Below are positions 8,196-16,788 of a stretch of 41,602 bases of DNA, piece by piece. Source of the DNA: an uncultured Sphingomonas sp. (GTDB lineage Bacteria; Pseudomonadota; Alphaproteobacteria; Sphingomonadales; Sphingomonadaceae); the NCBI RefSeq assembly GCF_913776855.1, contig NZ_CAJYQD010000046.1, positions 1 through 41,602 of the forward strand, written 5' to 3'. Made by a program: the position numbers and the translations under genes. Below the pieces are notes generated by a model. That model did not search any database. It saw only the letters and a program-made list of their open reading frames with translations, and was not told where the DNA came from. Every line of letters begins with the position of its first letter. The stretch's first letter is position 1.

Positions 8196-9850
8196 TGTCT
8201 GGCAAGAACCTGATCCACCGGTCGCTGGCCGCGACCCTATCGGCCGCACTGGTCGCCGGGTCGGCGCTGCCCGCTACCGCCATCGCCGCCCCCGGCACCG
8301 CCGCCGTCCGCGCCGCGCGGGTCGGCACGCGGACCGGCACGATGCGGCCGACGACCGACGTGATGCTGTCGATCGGCCAGGGCGAACTGGTCACGCTACC
8401 CTCCAACGTCGTCGACGTGTGGGTATCGAACCCGACCGTCGCCGACGTCTATGTCGGCAATCCGCGCCAGATCCACCTGTTCGGCAAGGCCGATGGCGAA
8501 GCGACCATCTTCGCCACCAACGCCAGCGGTGCCGTCGTCTATTCGGCCAATGTCCGGGTGGGGCAGAACCTCACCTCGCTCGACCGGATGCTGAAGGCGG
8601 CGATGCCCGAGGCGGATATCCGCGTGACGACGGTCGGACAGATCGCGGTCCTCAACGGCACCATCGCGTCGCCCGCCGACAGCGCGCAGGCCGAACGGCT
8701 GGTCGCGGCGCTGCTCAACCCCGGTGTCGCGATGAACGACCCCAATGCCACGCTGAAGATCGGCGTGGTGAACCGTCTGAAGCTCGCCACCCCGCTGCAG
8801 GTCAACCTGCAGGTCCGCATCGCAGAGGTCAGCCGCAACTTCGTCAAGAATATCGGCGTCAACATGACGTCGCGCGACATGTCGGGCGGCATCCTGTTCG
8901 GCGTGGCGCAGGGGCGACAGGGCACGATCACGACCATCCCCGGCGCGGCGACCGATACCGCGTTTCTGGCGAACGGCGGCCGCCCCGGCGGCACGCTCTA
9001 CAACTTCCCGACCAAGGGCACCAACGGCACCACGCTGAACCTTGCTGGCAAGCTGCTCGGCCTCGAATTGCTCGGCGCGCTGGATCTCGGCGAACGCATC
9101 GGACAGGTGACGACGCTCGCCAATCCGAACCTGACCGCCCTGTCGGGCGAAACCGGATCGTTCCTGGCCGGTGGCGAAATCCCGATCCCCGTCAGCCAGG
9201 GGTTCGGCGCGGTGTCGGTGCAGTACAAGCAGTACGGCGTCAGCCTCGCCTATACCCCGACCGTACTGGCCGATGGCCGCATCTCCCTGCGCGTACGTCC
9301 CGAAGTGTCGCAGCTGTCGGCGGCGGGCGCGGTGCAGATCGACGGCACCACCATCCCCGCGCTCACCACCCGCCGCGCCGAAACCACGGTCGAGCTGGGG
9401 TCGGGGCAGAGCATGATGATCGGCGGGCTGTTGTCGAACAGCCATGACAATTCGATCGACAAGGCACCGGGCCTGGGCGACCTGCCGGTGCTGGGATCGC
9501 TGTTCCGGTCGAACGCGTTTACCCGCAACGAAACCGAACTGGTCATCGTCATCACCCCGTATCTGGTGAAGCCGGTCGACAGCCAGTCGCGCATCGCGCT
9601 GCCGACCGACGCCTATTCCAGCCCCGGCGACGTCGAACGCGTGCTGATGGGTCAGCTATCAGGTCAGCGGAAACCCGATCCCCGGCCGGTGCCGACCATG
9701 GCGCCGCAGCTGCCGGCCCGGCCGACGATCGGCCTGACCGCACCGGCCCCGGTCGAACCGCAGGCCGCCGATCCCGCGCCGGCCGCGCCACCACCGCGCA
9801 AGGGCGGCCGCAACGCCCAGCCCGTCGCCCCCGGTTTCAGCATCCAGTGA
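8195..9850 (+). CDS. cpaC: Flp pilus secretin CpaC (RcpA)
   Basis: The 551-aa outer-membrane secretin forms the channel for the Flp pilus. It has a signal peptide ending near ATAIAA, a pilus-assembly N-domain (MLSIGQGELVTLPSNVVDVWVSNP region), a BON-like segment (RMLKAAMPEADIRVTTVGQ) and the secretin core with VNLQVRIAEVSR, GNLTALSGE-like ANPNLTALSGETGSFLAGGE and the terminal LPVLGSLFRS...ELVIVITPYLV. A Pro/Ala-rich tail follows. GGAGG nine bases upstream selects ATG 8195 over the in-frame GTG at 8192. Translationally coupled to cpaB. Confidence 0.92.
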   Translation: MSGKNLIHRSLAATLSAALVAGSALPATAIAAPGTAAVRAARVGTRTGTMRPTTDVMLSIGQGELVTLPSNVVDVWVSNPTVADVYVGNPRQIHLFGKADGEATIFATNASGAVVYSANVRVGQNLTSLDRMLKAAMPEADIRVTTVGQIAVLNGTIASPADSAQAERLVAALLNPGVAMNDPNATLKIGVVNRLKLATPLQVNLQVRIAEVSRNFVKNIGVNMTSRDMSGGILFGVAQGRQGTITTIPGAATDTAFLANGGRPGGTLYNFPTKGTNGTTLNLAGKLLGLELLGALDLGERIGQVTTLANPNLTALSGETGSFLAGGEIPIPVSQGFGAVSVQYKQYGVSLAYTPTVLADGRISLRVRPEVSQLSAAGAVQIDGTTIPALTTRRAETTVELGSGQSMMIGGLLSNSHDNSIDKAPGLGDLPVLGSLFRSNAFTRNETELVIVITPYLVKPVDSQSRIALPTDAYSSPGDVERVLMGQLSGQRKPDPRPVPTMAPQLPARPTIGLTAPAPVEPQAADPAPAAPPPRKGGRNAQPVAPGFSIQ

Positions 9851-9861
9851 GGCTCGCCCCG

Positions 9862-10518
9862 ATGACCCTTTTCCGTATCCTCGCGCTCGGCACGACGATC
9901 GCGGTCGCCGGATGCACCGGCACCCCCAATCGCGGCGTCGAATCGGTCCATCAGCCGGTGGTCAGCCGTTCCGCCTATTCCTTCGACCTGTCGGCCGGTC
10001 CCGCCGGGCTGGCGCCGGGCGAACGCGCCCGGCTGGCCGGCTGGCTGGAGGCGATGCACCTGCGCTATGGCGACGAGATCGGCGTGGATGATGCCGGTAC
10101 CGGCGACGAGGCGGTTCGCGGCGACATCGCCGCCGAAGCCGCGCGCGTCGGCCTCTTGCTCGCCGATGCCGTGCCGCCGACGCCGGGCGCGCTGGCCCCC
10201 GGCACTGTCCGCGTGGTCGTGTCGCGCATGGTGGCCAGCGTACCGGGATGCCCCGACAATTCGCGCACCTACCAGCCCAATTTCGGCGCGCACACCTCGT
10301 CCGATTTCGGCTGCGCGATCAATTCGAACCTGGCGGCGATGGTCGCCCGCCCCGGCGACATGGTGCTGGGCCGCAGCAATGGCGACACCACCGACACCAT
10401 GGTCAATAGCAAGGCGGTCGGCGCGCTGCGACGCGCCACGCCCAGCGGCAACGGCGGACAGGTGACCAATTCCGCCGGGAGCGTCGGCGGCGGCTCGAGC
10501 GGGGGGAGCAGCAAGTAA
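9862..10518 (+). CDS. cpaD: Flp pilus assembly lipoprotein CpaD
   Basis: The 218-aa protein has a lipoprotein signal with the lipobox VAGC (TLFRILALGTTIAVAGC), then a CpaD domain with Cys-containing CPDNSRTYQPNFGAHTSSDFGCAINSNLAAMVARPGDMVLGR, the signature stretch of the family. The C-terminus is Gly/Ser-rich. CpaD supports secretin assembly at the outer membrane. The ATG at 9862 has GAGG at a good distance; a GTG at 9847 overlapping the cpaC stop is the alternative start. Its stop overlaps the cpaE start (TAATG). Confidence 0.88.
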   Translation: MTLFRILALGTTIAVAGCTGTPNRGVESVHQPVVSRSAYSFDLSAGPAGLAPGERARLAGWLEAMHLRYGDEIGVDDAGTGDEAVRGDIAAEAARVGLLLADAVPPTPGALAPGTVRVVVSRMVASVPGCPDNSRTYQPNFGAHTSSDFGCAINSNLAAMVARPGDMVLGRSNGDTTDTMVNSKAVGALRRATPSGNGGQVTNSAGSVGGGSSGGSSK

Positions 10519-11810
10519 TGAACGCCCCCTTCAACCTCGCCAAGACGGGCCAGCGCGATGCGTTCGTCGCGTTCGTCTGCGACGAAAATTCGGCCGAAAC
10601 GCTGCGCGGCGTCGCCAGCGATCATGGCTGGCCGGTCGAAAAGATCATGAAGGGCGGCCTGCGCAACGCGGTGCAGACGCTGTCGGTCGCGGCCAGCCCG
10701 CACGTGCTGTTTGTCGACCTGTCGGAATCGGGCGATCCGCTGAACGACATCAACGGCCTGGCCGAGGTATGCGAGCCGGGCACGATCGTGATCGCGATGG
10801 GACAGGTCAACGACGTCCGCCTGTACCGCGACCTGCTGGCCAGCGGCATCCACGATTATCTGCTGAAGCCGCTCAACCCCGACATGGTACGGGAATCGAT
10901 CGCGCAGGCCCATGCGCTGCTCTATGCACCGAAGGTAGCGGAGGCGAACGCGGAGCGGCCGCATTGTTCGGTCGCGATCATCGGCACGCGCGGCGGTGCC
11001 GGTGCCTCGACCATCGCCACGTCGCTCGCCTGGCTGAGCGGCGAACAGGAAAAGCGCAGCACAGCGCTGCTCGACCTCGACGTGCATTTCGGTACCGGGG
11101 CGCTCGGTCTCGACCTCGAACCAGGTCGCGGGCTGACCGACGCGATCGAAAACCCCAGCCGGATCGACGGACTGTTCATCGAACGCGCGATGGTACGCGC
11201 AGGCGAACGGCTGTCGGTATTGTCGGCCGAGGCCCCGATCAACGCCCCGGTCCAGACCGACGGTACCGCCTTCTACCAGTTGCAGGAGGAGATGCGCGCC
11301 GCGTTCGAAACGACCATCGTCGACCTGCCGCGCACCATGCTGGTCAATTATCCGCATCTGGTGGAGGAAGTGCAGACCGCGGTGATCGTCACCGAACTGA
11401 CGCTGGCCGCCGCGCGCGATACCATCCGCCTGCTGTCGTGGTTCCGATCCAACGCCTCCCACGTGACGGTCGTGCTGGTCGGCAACAAGGTGCAGCCGGT
11501 CGCGAACCAGGAAATCAGCCGCAAGGATTTCGAAGGATCGGTCGAACGCAAGCTCGACTTCGTGATCCCGTGGGACGGCAAGCTGGCGGCACAGGCGGCA
11601 AAGCTCGGCAAGCCGCTGGCCGAGGCGGGCAAGGGCAATCGCGCCCTGTCGCCGCTCGTCGACCTGTCGCGGCACCTGTGCAGGCTGCACGATGCCGACG
11701 AGGATGGCGACGCCGGAGGCAAAAACAAGGGCAAGGGCAAGGACGGCACCTCGCTGATCGGCAAGCTCGCCAGCCTGCGGACGCGCCTGCCCGGCCGGGC
11801 CAAGAAATAG
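10518..11810 (+). CDS. cpaE: Flp pilus localisation ATPase CpaE (MinD-like, TadZ)
   Basis: The 430-aa protein combines a receiver-like N-terminal domain (to about residue 135, ending LLKPLNPDMVRESIAQA) with a ParA/MinD-type ATPase. The ATPase has a deviant Walker A GTRGGAGAST (156-165), LLDLDVHFG and VDLPRTML. CpaE/TadZ targets the pilus machine to its cell site. The C-terminus carries a basic Gly/Lys-rich extension (NKGKGKDGTSLIG). Normally cpaF (tadA) follows; here the next gene starts only 17 bases after the stop and is tadB, so the secretion ATPase is missing from the cluster. Confidence 0.9.
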   Translation: MNAPFNLAKTGQRDAFVAFVCDENSAETLRGVASDHGWPVEKIMKGGLRNAVQTLSVAASPHVLFVDLSESGDPLNDINGLAEVCEPGTIVIAMGQVNDVRLYRDLLASGIHDYLLKPLNPDMVRESIAQAHALLYAPKVAEANAERPHCSVAIIGTRGGAGASTIATSLAWLSGEQEKRSTALLDLDVHFGTGALGLDLEPGRGLTDAIENPSRIDGLFIERAMVRAGERLSVLSAEAPINAPVQTDGTAFYQLQEEMRAAFETTIVDLPRTMLVNYPHLVEEVQTAVIVTELTLAAARDTIRLLSWFRSNASHVTVVLVGNKVQPVANQEISRKDFEGSVERKLDFVIPWDGKLAAQAAKLGKPLAEAGKGNRALSPLVDLSRHLCRLHDADEDGDAGGKNKGKGKDGTSLIGKLASLRTRLPGRAKK

Positions 11811-11827
11811 GTGCGGGCGGTACGGCG

Positions 11828-12805
11828 ATGAACATGCTCCCCATCCTGCTGCTGGCGGCCGGCGCGGCGATGACGCTGGTGTTGCTGTACCTTGCCGTGT
11901 CGGGGCCATCGGGCGACCGCGCGCGCAGCCGTCGCCTGCTGGCGGTCCGCGAACGCCATGCCTCCGCCGCCAGCGCGACGGCGATGGAGGCGCAGATGCG
12001 CCGCATCGGCAACCGCGGATCGACCAGGGGGGATCGCACCGCCGCCCGGTTCCTGCCCAATGTCGAACAGCTCAAGCTGCGCCTGCAAAAGACCGGCCGC
12101 AGCTGGACCCTGGCCCAATATGGCAAGGTGTCGCTGGGGTTGATCGTCGGGGTCACCGCGCTGCTGATGCTGCGCGGGTTTCCGATGATCCTCGCGCTGT
12201 TGCTGGGACTGGTCGCGGGCATGGGCCTGCCGCATTTCGCGGTCGGCTTCGTCATCAAGAAACGCATCGCGCGCTTCACCGCCAAATTCCCCGACGCAAT
12301 CGAACTGCTGGTGCGCGGCCTGCGATCCGGCCTGCCGATCACCGAGACGATGACCGTCGTCGGACAGGAAGTCGATGGACCGGTCGGCGAGGAATTCCGC
12401 TTGGTCAGCGACCGGATGAAGATCGGTCGCTCGCTCGACGCGGCACTACAGGAAACCGGCGACCGGCTGGGCACGCCGGAATTCCAGTTCTTCATCATCA
12501 CCATCGCGATCCAGCGCGAAACCGGCGGCAACCTTGCCGAAACGCTCGCCAACCTGGCCGATGTGCTGCGCAAACGGTCGCAGATGAAGCTGAAGATCAA
12601 GGCGATGTCGTCGGAATCCAAGGCATCGGCCTATATCGTCGGCTCGCTGCCCTTCATCGTCTTCGGCATGATCTGGATGATCAACGATACCTATATGCAG
12701 AATTTCTTCGTCGACCCGCGGCTGATGGTCGCCGGGCTGGCCGGGGCGCTGTGGATGGGCATCGGTGCCTTCATCATGGCCAAGATGGTCAGTTTCGAGA
12801 TCTGA
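11828..12805 (+). CDS. tadB: Flp pilus inner-membrane platform protein TadB
   Basis: The 325-aa type II/IV F-like membrane protein has hydrophobic segments at the N-terminus (LPILLLAAGAAMTLVLLYLA), mid-protein (VSLGLIVGVTALLML and MILALLLGLVAGMGLPHF) and at the C-terminus (IVGSLPFIVFGMIWMI, LMVAGLAGALWMGIGAFI). The T2SSF cytoplasmic domain carries FPDAIELLVRGLRSGLPI and AIQRETGGNLAETLANLADVLRKR, both family hallmarks. The start is the ATG at 11828; an ATG two codons on is also possible, and no strong SD is seen. It partners TadC and normally the CpaF ATPase, which is absent next to it. Confidence 0.92.
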   Translation: MNMLPILLLAAGAAMTLVLLYLAVSGPSGDRARSRRLLAVRERHASAASATAMEAQMRRIGNRGSTRGDRTAARFLPNVEQLKLRLQKTGRSWTLAQYGKVSLGLIVGVTALLMLRGFPMILALLLGLVAGMGLPHFAVGFVIKKRIARFTAKFPDAIELLVRGLRSGLPITETMTVVGQEVDGPVGEEFRLVSDRMKIGRSLDAALQETGDRLGTPEFQFFIITIAIQRETGGNLAETLANLADVLRKRSQMKLKIKAMSSESKASAYIVGSLPFIVFGMIWMINDTYMQNFFVDPRLMVAGLAGALWMGIGAFIMAKMVSFEI

Positions 12806-12809
12806 TGCC

Positions 12810-13802
12810 ATGGTAACCGCCCCTCACCCCACGCTGCTCGGGTTCGACGTCGTCAACGTCGCGACGATCCTGTCGGCCATCGCCGTCCTGTCGGTGATGC
12901 TGGCGATCTATGTCGCCACCACCACGCGCGATCCGATGAGCCGCCGAGTCAAGGCGCTGAACGACCGCCGCGAACAGCTGAAGGCCGGCATCACCGCGTC
13001 GACCAGCAAGCGTCGCGCGAAGCTGGTGCAGAAGAACGACGCGACCGACCGAATTCGCGACCTGTTGTCGTCGATGAAGGTGCTGCAGGATTCGCAGCTG
13101 AAGGTCGCGCAGCAGAAACTGATGCAGGCGGGCATCCGGTCGAAGGACTGGGCGGTCGCGGTCATCTTCGGGCGGTTGGTGCTGCCGATCGTGTTCGGCC
13201 TGCCGATGCTCTACACCGTCTATGGCACCGACGCCTTTGCCGACTGGTCGCCGCTCAAGGCGTACGGCCTGGTCGCCGGTACCTTTATCCTGAGCTACAA
13301 AGCGCCCGACCTGTACCTCAAGAACAAGATCACCAAGCGGACGGATGCGATCCGCAAGGGCCTGCCCGATGCGCTCGACCTGCTGGTGATCTGTGCCGAA
13401 GCGGGCCTGACCGTCGACGCCGCCTTTTCCCGCGTCGCGCGCGAGCTGGGCCGCGCCTATCCCGAACTGGGCGAGGAATTCTCGCTGACCGCGATCGAAC
13501 TGGGCTTCCTGACCGAACGGCGGCAGGCGTTCGAGAACCTCGCCATGCGCATCGACCTCGACGCGGTAAGGGGCGTGGTGACGACGATGATCCAGACCGA
13601 GAAATACGGCACGCCGCTTGCCTCGGCGCTGCGCGTGCTGTCCGCCGAATTCCGCAACGAACGCATGATGCGCGCCGAGGAAAAGGCCGCGCGCCTGCCC
13701 GCGATCATGACCGTGCCGTTGATCCTGTTCATCCTGCCGACGCTGTTTGTCGTCATCCTGGGTCCGGCGGCGTGCAGCATCAGCGACGCGTTCGGCAAAT
13801 AG
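12810..13802 (+). CDS. tadC: Flp pilus inner-membrane platform protein TadC
   Basis: The 330-aa T2SSF-domain membrane protein contains an N-terminal helix (VATILSAIAVLSVMLAIYV), a cytoplasmic domain with RKGLPDALDLLVICAEAGLTVDAAFSRVARELGRAYPELGEEF and a C-terminal segment IMTVPLILFILPTLFVVILGPA. These match TadC, the second platform protein. The start lies four bases after the tadB stop. It is the last gene of the pilus operon, followed by a GC-rich hairpin. No tadD or TadG-like minor pilin gene follows. Confidence 0.92.
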   Translation: MVTAPHPTLLGFDVVNVATILSAIAVLSVMLAIYVATTTRDPMSRRVKALNDRREQLKAGITASTSKRRAKLVQKNDATDRIRDLLSSMKVLQDSQLKVAQQKLMQAGIRSKDWAVAVIFGRLVLPIVFGLPMLYTVYGTDAFADWSPLKAYGLVAGTFILSYKAPDLYLKNKITKRTDAIRKGLPDALDLLVICAEAGLTVDAAFSRVARELGRAYPELGEEFSLTAIELGFLTERRQAFENLAMRIDLDAVRGVVTTMIQTEKYGTPLASALRVLSAEFRNERMMRAEEKAARLPAIMTVPLILFILPTLFVVILGPAACSISDAFGK

Positions 13803-13814
13803 CCCAGCCGACCG

Positions 13815-13848
13815 GGGGCGGGGCTTCGGCGGAACGCCGCCCCGCCCC
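13815..13848 (+). terminator. hairpin after the tad operon
   Basis: GGGGCGGGGC (13815-13824) pairs with GCCCCGCCCC (13839-13848), a 10-bp GC stem 12 bases after the tadC stop. Only a weak T-containing tail follows, so it may pause rather than fully terminate. Confidence 0.5.
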
Positions 13849-13889
13849 GACCGTTATTGCCCCGTAATCACTTTCAAGGGGCCTGCACG

Positions 13890-14423
13890 ATGCTGTTCCA
13901 GACGCCGACCCAGTTTGCGGTCCTTGCTCTCGTCCTGTTTGCCGGGTGGCTGTTTGGACTGGCATCGTCGTCGGGCGGAAAGAAGTGGAAGCAGCGCTAT
14001 CGTGACGAGGAAGCGGCGCACAAGGCGTATCGTGCCGAAGTCGCCACCGACCTGAAGAATCGCGACGAACGCCTGCGCGAAGTGGAGACCGAACGCGACC
14101 GGCTGGCTACCGAACGCAGCACCGCGACAACCACCGCCGCAGCGGCAGGCGCCGCGACGGCCAGCAGCGGGGGCGGATTTTTCGGCTGGGGCGGCGACAA
14201 TCTGTCGCGCATCCGCGGCATCGATGCCGAACTGGAACGGGCGCTGACCCAGCGCGGGATCAAGACGTATCGCGCGATCGAGGGGCTGAGCGAAGCCGAC
14301 GAACGCGCGCTGGAGGACGACCTGCGCCTGCGTCCCGGTACGATCGACGACGAACGCTGGCGGGAACAGGCCGCGATGCTGCGCGCCGGCCATGACGACG
14401 ACCATCGCAGCCGCTGGGGCTGA
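13890..14423 (+). CDS. membrane-anchored coiled-coil protein with helix-hairpin-helix-like C-terminus
   Basis: The 177-aa protein has one N-terminal membrane helix (FAVLALVLFAGWLFGLASS), then a charged coiled-coil-like stretch (residues about 30-75, rich in Glu, Arg and Lys), an Ala/Thr linker and a Gly-rich hinge. The C-terminal domain is NLSRIRGIDAELERALTQRGIKTYRAIEGLSEADERALEDDL. That domain resembles the GIGPKLE-type helix-hairpin-helix found in alphaproteobacterial proteins annotated as predicted flap-endonuclease-like 5' to 3' proteins and ribosomal L21 extensions. The invariant second Gly of GIG is Asp here. The GGGG-CTGCACG before ATG 13890 gives a plausible RBS. Function unknown. Confidence 0.7.
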   Translation: MLFQTPTQFAVLALVLFAGWLFGLASSSGGKKWKQRYRDEEAAHKAYRAEVATDLKNRDERLREVETERDRLATERSTATTTAAAAGAATASSGGGFFGWGGDNLSRIRGIDAELERALTQRGIKTYRAIEGLSEADERALEDDLRLRPGTIDDERWREQAAMLRAGHDDDHRSRWG

Positions 14424-14424
14424 C

Positions 14425-14841
14425 CTATTCCGCGCGCCGGGCGTCGAAGCGCGCCTGTGCGGCGGCGACGACGTCCATGCGCCGCTCCGCCCAGTGCATC
14501 ATCGTCGTCAGTGCCTCGATCAATTCCCCGGCCAATGGGGTGATGCTGTAGCGCACCTCCACCGGCATCGTCGGGGTTACCCCCCGCTCGACCAGACCGT
14601 CGCGTTCCAACGACCTTAATGTCTGACTGAGCATCTTCTGCGAAACCCCCGCAATCCGCCGCCGCAGGGCGTTGAACCGCATCGGGCCACCGCCCAGCAG
14701 CAACAGGATCAGCACGCTCCATTTATCGCCGATCCGGTCGAGCAGCTTCCGGGTCGGGCAATCGGCGGCATAGACATCGCCTGTCCGAGGGGCGGTTTCC
14801 GATAGGAAACCGGGTATCGAAAAAGTGCCGTCTTGCGTCAT
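14425..14841 (-). CDS. HxlR-family transcriptional regulator
   Basis: The 138-aa winged-helix regulator shows the HxlR pattern: a Cys near the N-terminus (YAADCPTRKLLDRIGDKWSVLILLLL), the recognition-helix region MRFNALRRRIAGVSQKMLSQTLRSLERDGLVER and the wing VEVRYSITPLAGELIEAL. Proteins of this family often sense quinones, aldehydes or oxidants through such a cysteine. The start at 14841 is chosen because GGAG lies six to seven bases upstream; an ATG at 14853 is the alternative. It is divergent from an NAD(P)-binding reductase gene and likely controls it through the palindrome between them. Confidence 0.88.
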   Translation of the reverse strand: MTQDGTFSIPGFLSETAPRTGDVYAADCPTRKLLDRIGDKWSVLILLLLGGGPMRFNALRRRIAGVSQKMLSQTLRSLERDGLVERGVTPTMPVEVRYSITPLAGELIEALTTMMHWAERRMDVVAAAQARFDARRAE

Positions 14842-14858
14842 TGGTATCTCCATAGCAC

Positions 14859-14879
14859 CTGGTATCCATTGGAAACCAG
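14859..14879. promoter_or_regulatory. HxlR operator candidate
   Basis: A 21-bp near-perfect palindrome with arms CTGGTATCCA and TGGAAACCAG around a central T lies between the divergent regulator (start 14841) and reductase (start 14892). Only one arm pair mismatches. A second GGTATC occurs at 14843-14848, on the regulator side. The position suits repression of the reductase and autoregulation. Confidence 0.6.
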
Positions 14880-14891
14880 AGGAGACCTTCG

Positions 14892-15500
14892 ATGATCGTT
14901 GCGGTACTCGGCGCCAGCGGAAATGCCGGTTCGGAAATCACCCGCGAACTCGCGCGGCGGGGGCATGTCGTCCGCGCAATCGCGCGCAACCCCGACAGGA
15001 TTCCGACCGGCGATGGCATCACCCCGGTCGCGGGCGACGCGCACGACCCGGCGACGCTGGCCGACCGTTTGACCGGGGTCGATGCGGTGATCAGTGCGCT
15101 GCATTTTGACGTCACCGCCGACACGCTGCTGACCGCGCTGCGTACTGCCGGGGTCGGACGGCTGCTGGTGACCGGCGGCGCAGCGAGCCTGGAGGTGGCG
15201 TCGGGGCAGCGGCTGATCGATTCACCCGACTTCCCCCCGGCATGGCGCGACATCGCGATGGGCGGCATCGCGTTCCTCGAGGCGCTGCGCGGGGTCGACG
15301 ATATCGACTGGACGTTCTTTTCGCCGGCCGCGATGATCGAACCGGGTCCGCGCACCGGCCAGTACCGGCTTGGCACGGACACGCTTGTTACCGACAATGC
15401 CGGGGTCAGCCGGATCAGCTTCGCCGACTATGCTATCGCGATGGTCGACGAACTGGAGGCGCATCGCCACCCCCGCGCCCGCTTCACCGCCGCCTATTGA
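14892..15500 (+). CDS. NAD(P)-binding reductase, NmrA/SDR-like
   Basis: The 202-aa protein has a Rossmann N-terminus MIVAVLGASGNAGSEITRELARRGHVVRAIAR with the GASGxxG motif of atypical short-chain dehydrogenases, then VDAVISALHF and LLVTGGAASLEV. No YxxxK catalytic pair is obvious, consistent with NAD(P)H-binding/NmrA-like or flavin-reductase-like (YwnB, BVR-B type) members. An AGAGGAGA Shine-Dalgarno precedes the ATG. Divergent HxlR regulators commonly control such quinone or aldehyde-response enzymes. Substrate unknown. Confidence 0.8.
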   Translation: MIVAVLGASGNAGSEITRELARRGHVVRAIARNPDRIPTGDGITPVAGDAHDPATLADRLTGVDAVISALHFDVTADTLLTALRTAGVGRLLVTGGAASLEVASGQRLIDSPDFPPAWRDIAMGGIAFLEALRGVDDIDWTFFSPAAMIEPGPRTGQYRLGTDTLVTDNAGVSRISFADYAIAMVDELEAHRHPRARFTAAY

Positions 15501-15507
15501 CGATGTA

Positions 15508-15529
15508 CCGCCCGCCGCGATGCGGGCGG
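15508..15529. terminator. bidirectional hairpin between convergent genes
   Basis: CCGCCCGC (15508-15515) pairs with GCGGGCGG (15522-15529) around a six-base loop, eight bases after the reductase stop and 14 before the stop of the opposing GH84-like gene. No clear T-run on either side. Confidence 0.5.
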
Positions 15530-15542
15530 CACATTCAGCGCG

Positions 15543-16613
15543 CTACTGGGTCTGCACTTCGGCATCGGTCATCAGGTCGAAGCCGTCCAACCAGCGCACG
15601 ACCTCTTGCGCGGCGGGATGGTGCAGGGCGCCGTAGCGCGCGCGGAGGGGCGCGATGTCCAACCGGTCGTGGCCGCTGTCCTGCAACTTCAACAGGTCCT
15701 GCTGCAGCAGTTCGGCCAACTCCGCGCCCAGCAGAGCGGTCGCGACTTCGCCGAGGGCGGCGCCATAGGCGTACGCCTCGCCCCGGCGATACAGCAGCGG
15801 AAGGGTCAGCGCGGGCACGCAGCCCAGACGCGCCTGGATCATCGGGTTGATCGCATGGCCGCTCAGCCACGGCGCGATCGCCGCCGTCCGCCCGGTAAAG
15901 GCGCGCAGGTGCAGGTGGCGCGACATGCGTACGCCGTCATTGACCGGGTAATTGTCCCACAGACACACCCGGCGCCCCAGCGCCCCGGCGACGGTGCGCA
16001 AATGCCCGACGCCAATCTCGCGCGCGCAAACCTCTTCGCCGGTCCAATACACCTGCACCGCCGGATCGAGCATCCGCCCCAGATCGCCCAGATAATCGAC
16101 CGGCCGCGCCCCGAACACGCGGTCGAGGACGGGATCGTCGGAATAATAGGTCGGGCACATATAGACCCGCGTCGCGCGGGTGATCCCGGCGCAGAAGTTG
16201 ACCACATCCGCCTGCCGTGCCGCCAGTTCAGGCAAGTCGCCGCGCAGGTCATCGAACAGGATGGCGAGGTCGTCGATGCCGATCGCATCGAGATCGGCGA
16301 TCCGCCGCGTCAGGTCGGCGCGGACGGCATTATCGAAGGGATGGGTCGAGCCGATCGGGGTCAGCGCCATGCCGAAGCGCATACCGGCCGCACGGACCTG
16401 CGCCGAGAGCCGCGCCAATGCTTCGGTTTGTTCTGCGTCGTGCGCAGTTCGCCAGCTGCGGCGGAGTGCCGAATCCGCCTTTGGGCCATAATGATAGAAG
16501 CCGTAGCCGGCGGCGGCGAGGGTTTCGACGACATAGCCGCGTTCGTCCGGGGTCCAGAGCCGGCCGAAGCGGCCCTCGATCATGCCGAGGTCGGGGAGTG
16601 CGGGTTCGGTCAT
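15543..16613 (-). CDS. GH84-like beta-N-acetylglucosaminidase (O-GlcNAcase-type catalytic domain)
   Basis: The 356-aa protein matches the GH84 barrel: opening GMIEGRFGRLWTPDERG (family pattern GVIEGFYGxPW), YHYGPKADSALRRSWR at 41-55 (family YxYAPKDDPYHRxxWR) and the catalytic Asp-Asp pair D121-D122 in IDDLAILFDDLRGD. GH84 enzymes use substrate-assisted catalysis on terminal beta-GlcNAc. No signal peptide and no N-terminal or C-terminal accessory domain are present, so it looks cytoplasmic and catalytic-domain only. The chosen ATG has no good Shine-Dalgarno; a TTG at 16649 is in frame. It is divergent from the amino-sugar TonB receptor locus. Likely substrate: imported GlcNAc- or MurNAc-containing oligosaccharide. 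Confidence 0.75.
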   Translation of the reverse strand: MTEPALPDLGMIEGRFGRLWTPDERGYVVETLAAAGYGFYHYGPKADSALRRSWRTAHDAEQTEALARLSAQVRAAGMRFGMALTPIGSTHPFDNAVRADLTRRIADLDAIGIDDLAILFDDLRGDLPELAARQADVVNFCAGITRATRVYMCPTYYSDDPVLDRVFGARPVDYLGDLGRMLDPAVQVYWTGEEVCAREIGVGHLRTVAGALGRRVCLWDNYPVNDGVRMSRHLHLRAFTGRTAAIAPWLSGHAINPMIQARLGCVPALTLPLLYRRGEAYAYGAALGEVATALLGAELAELLQQDLLKLQDSGHDRLDIAPLRARYGALHHPAAQEVVRWLDGFDLMTDAEVQTQ

Positions 16614-16788
16614 AGGGAAATATAGATACCAGCTGCCGTAAAATGACAAGTGGCATCAAAATGGTTTGATCCGCCGCCTCTCTTGCGATCGTATCGATGC
16701 CATGGCAGCATCCACGCACGGCAGCGCCACCGAACGAGGCCGGGTTGAAGCCTCCTCGCCGATATCCACCGTTTGCAGAAACGGATTG

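Noticed and set aside
10769..11827. Open frame joining cpaE sequence to tadB as one 678-aa protein
   Set aside because: The first 350 residues are a shadow of cpaE in a different frame; the tadB part begins at 11828.
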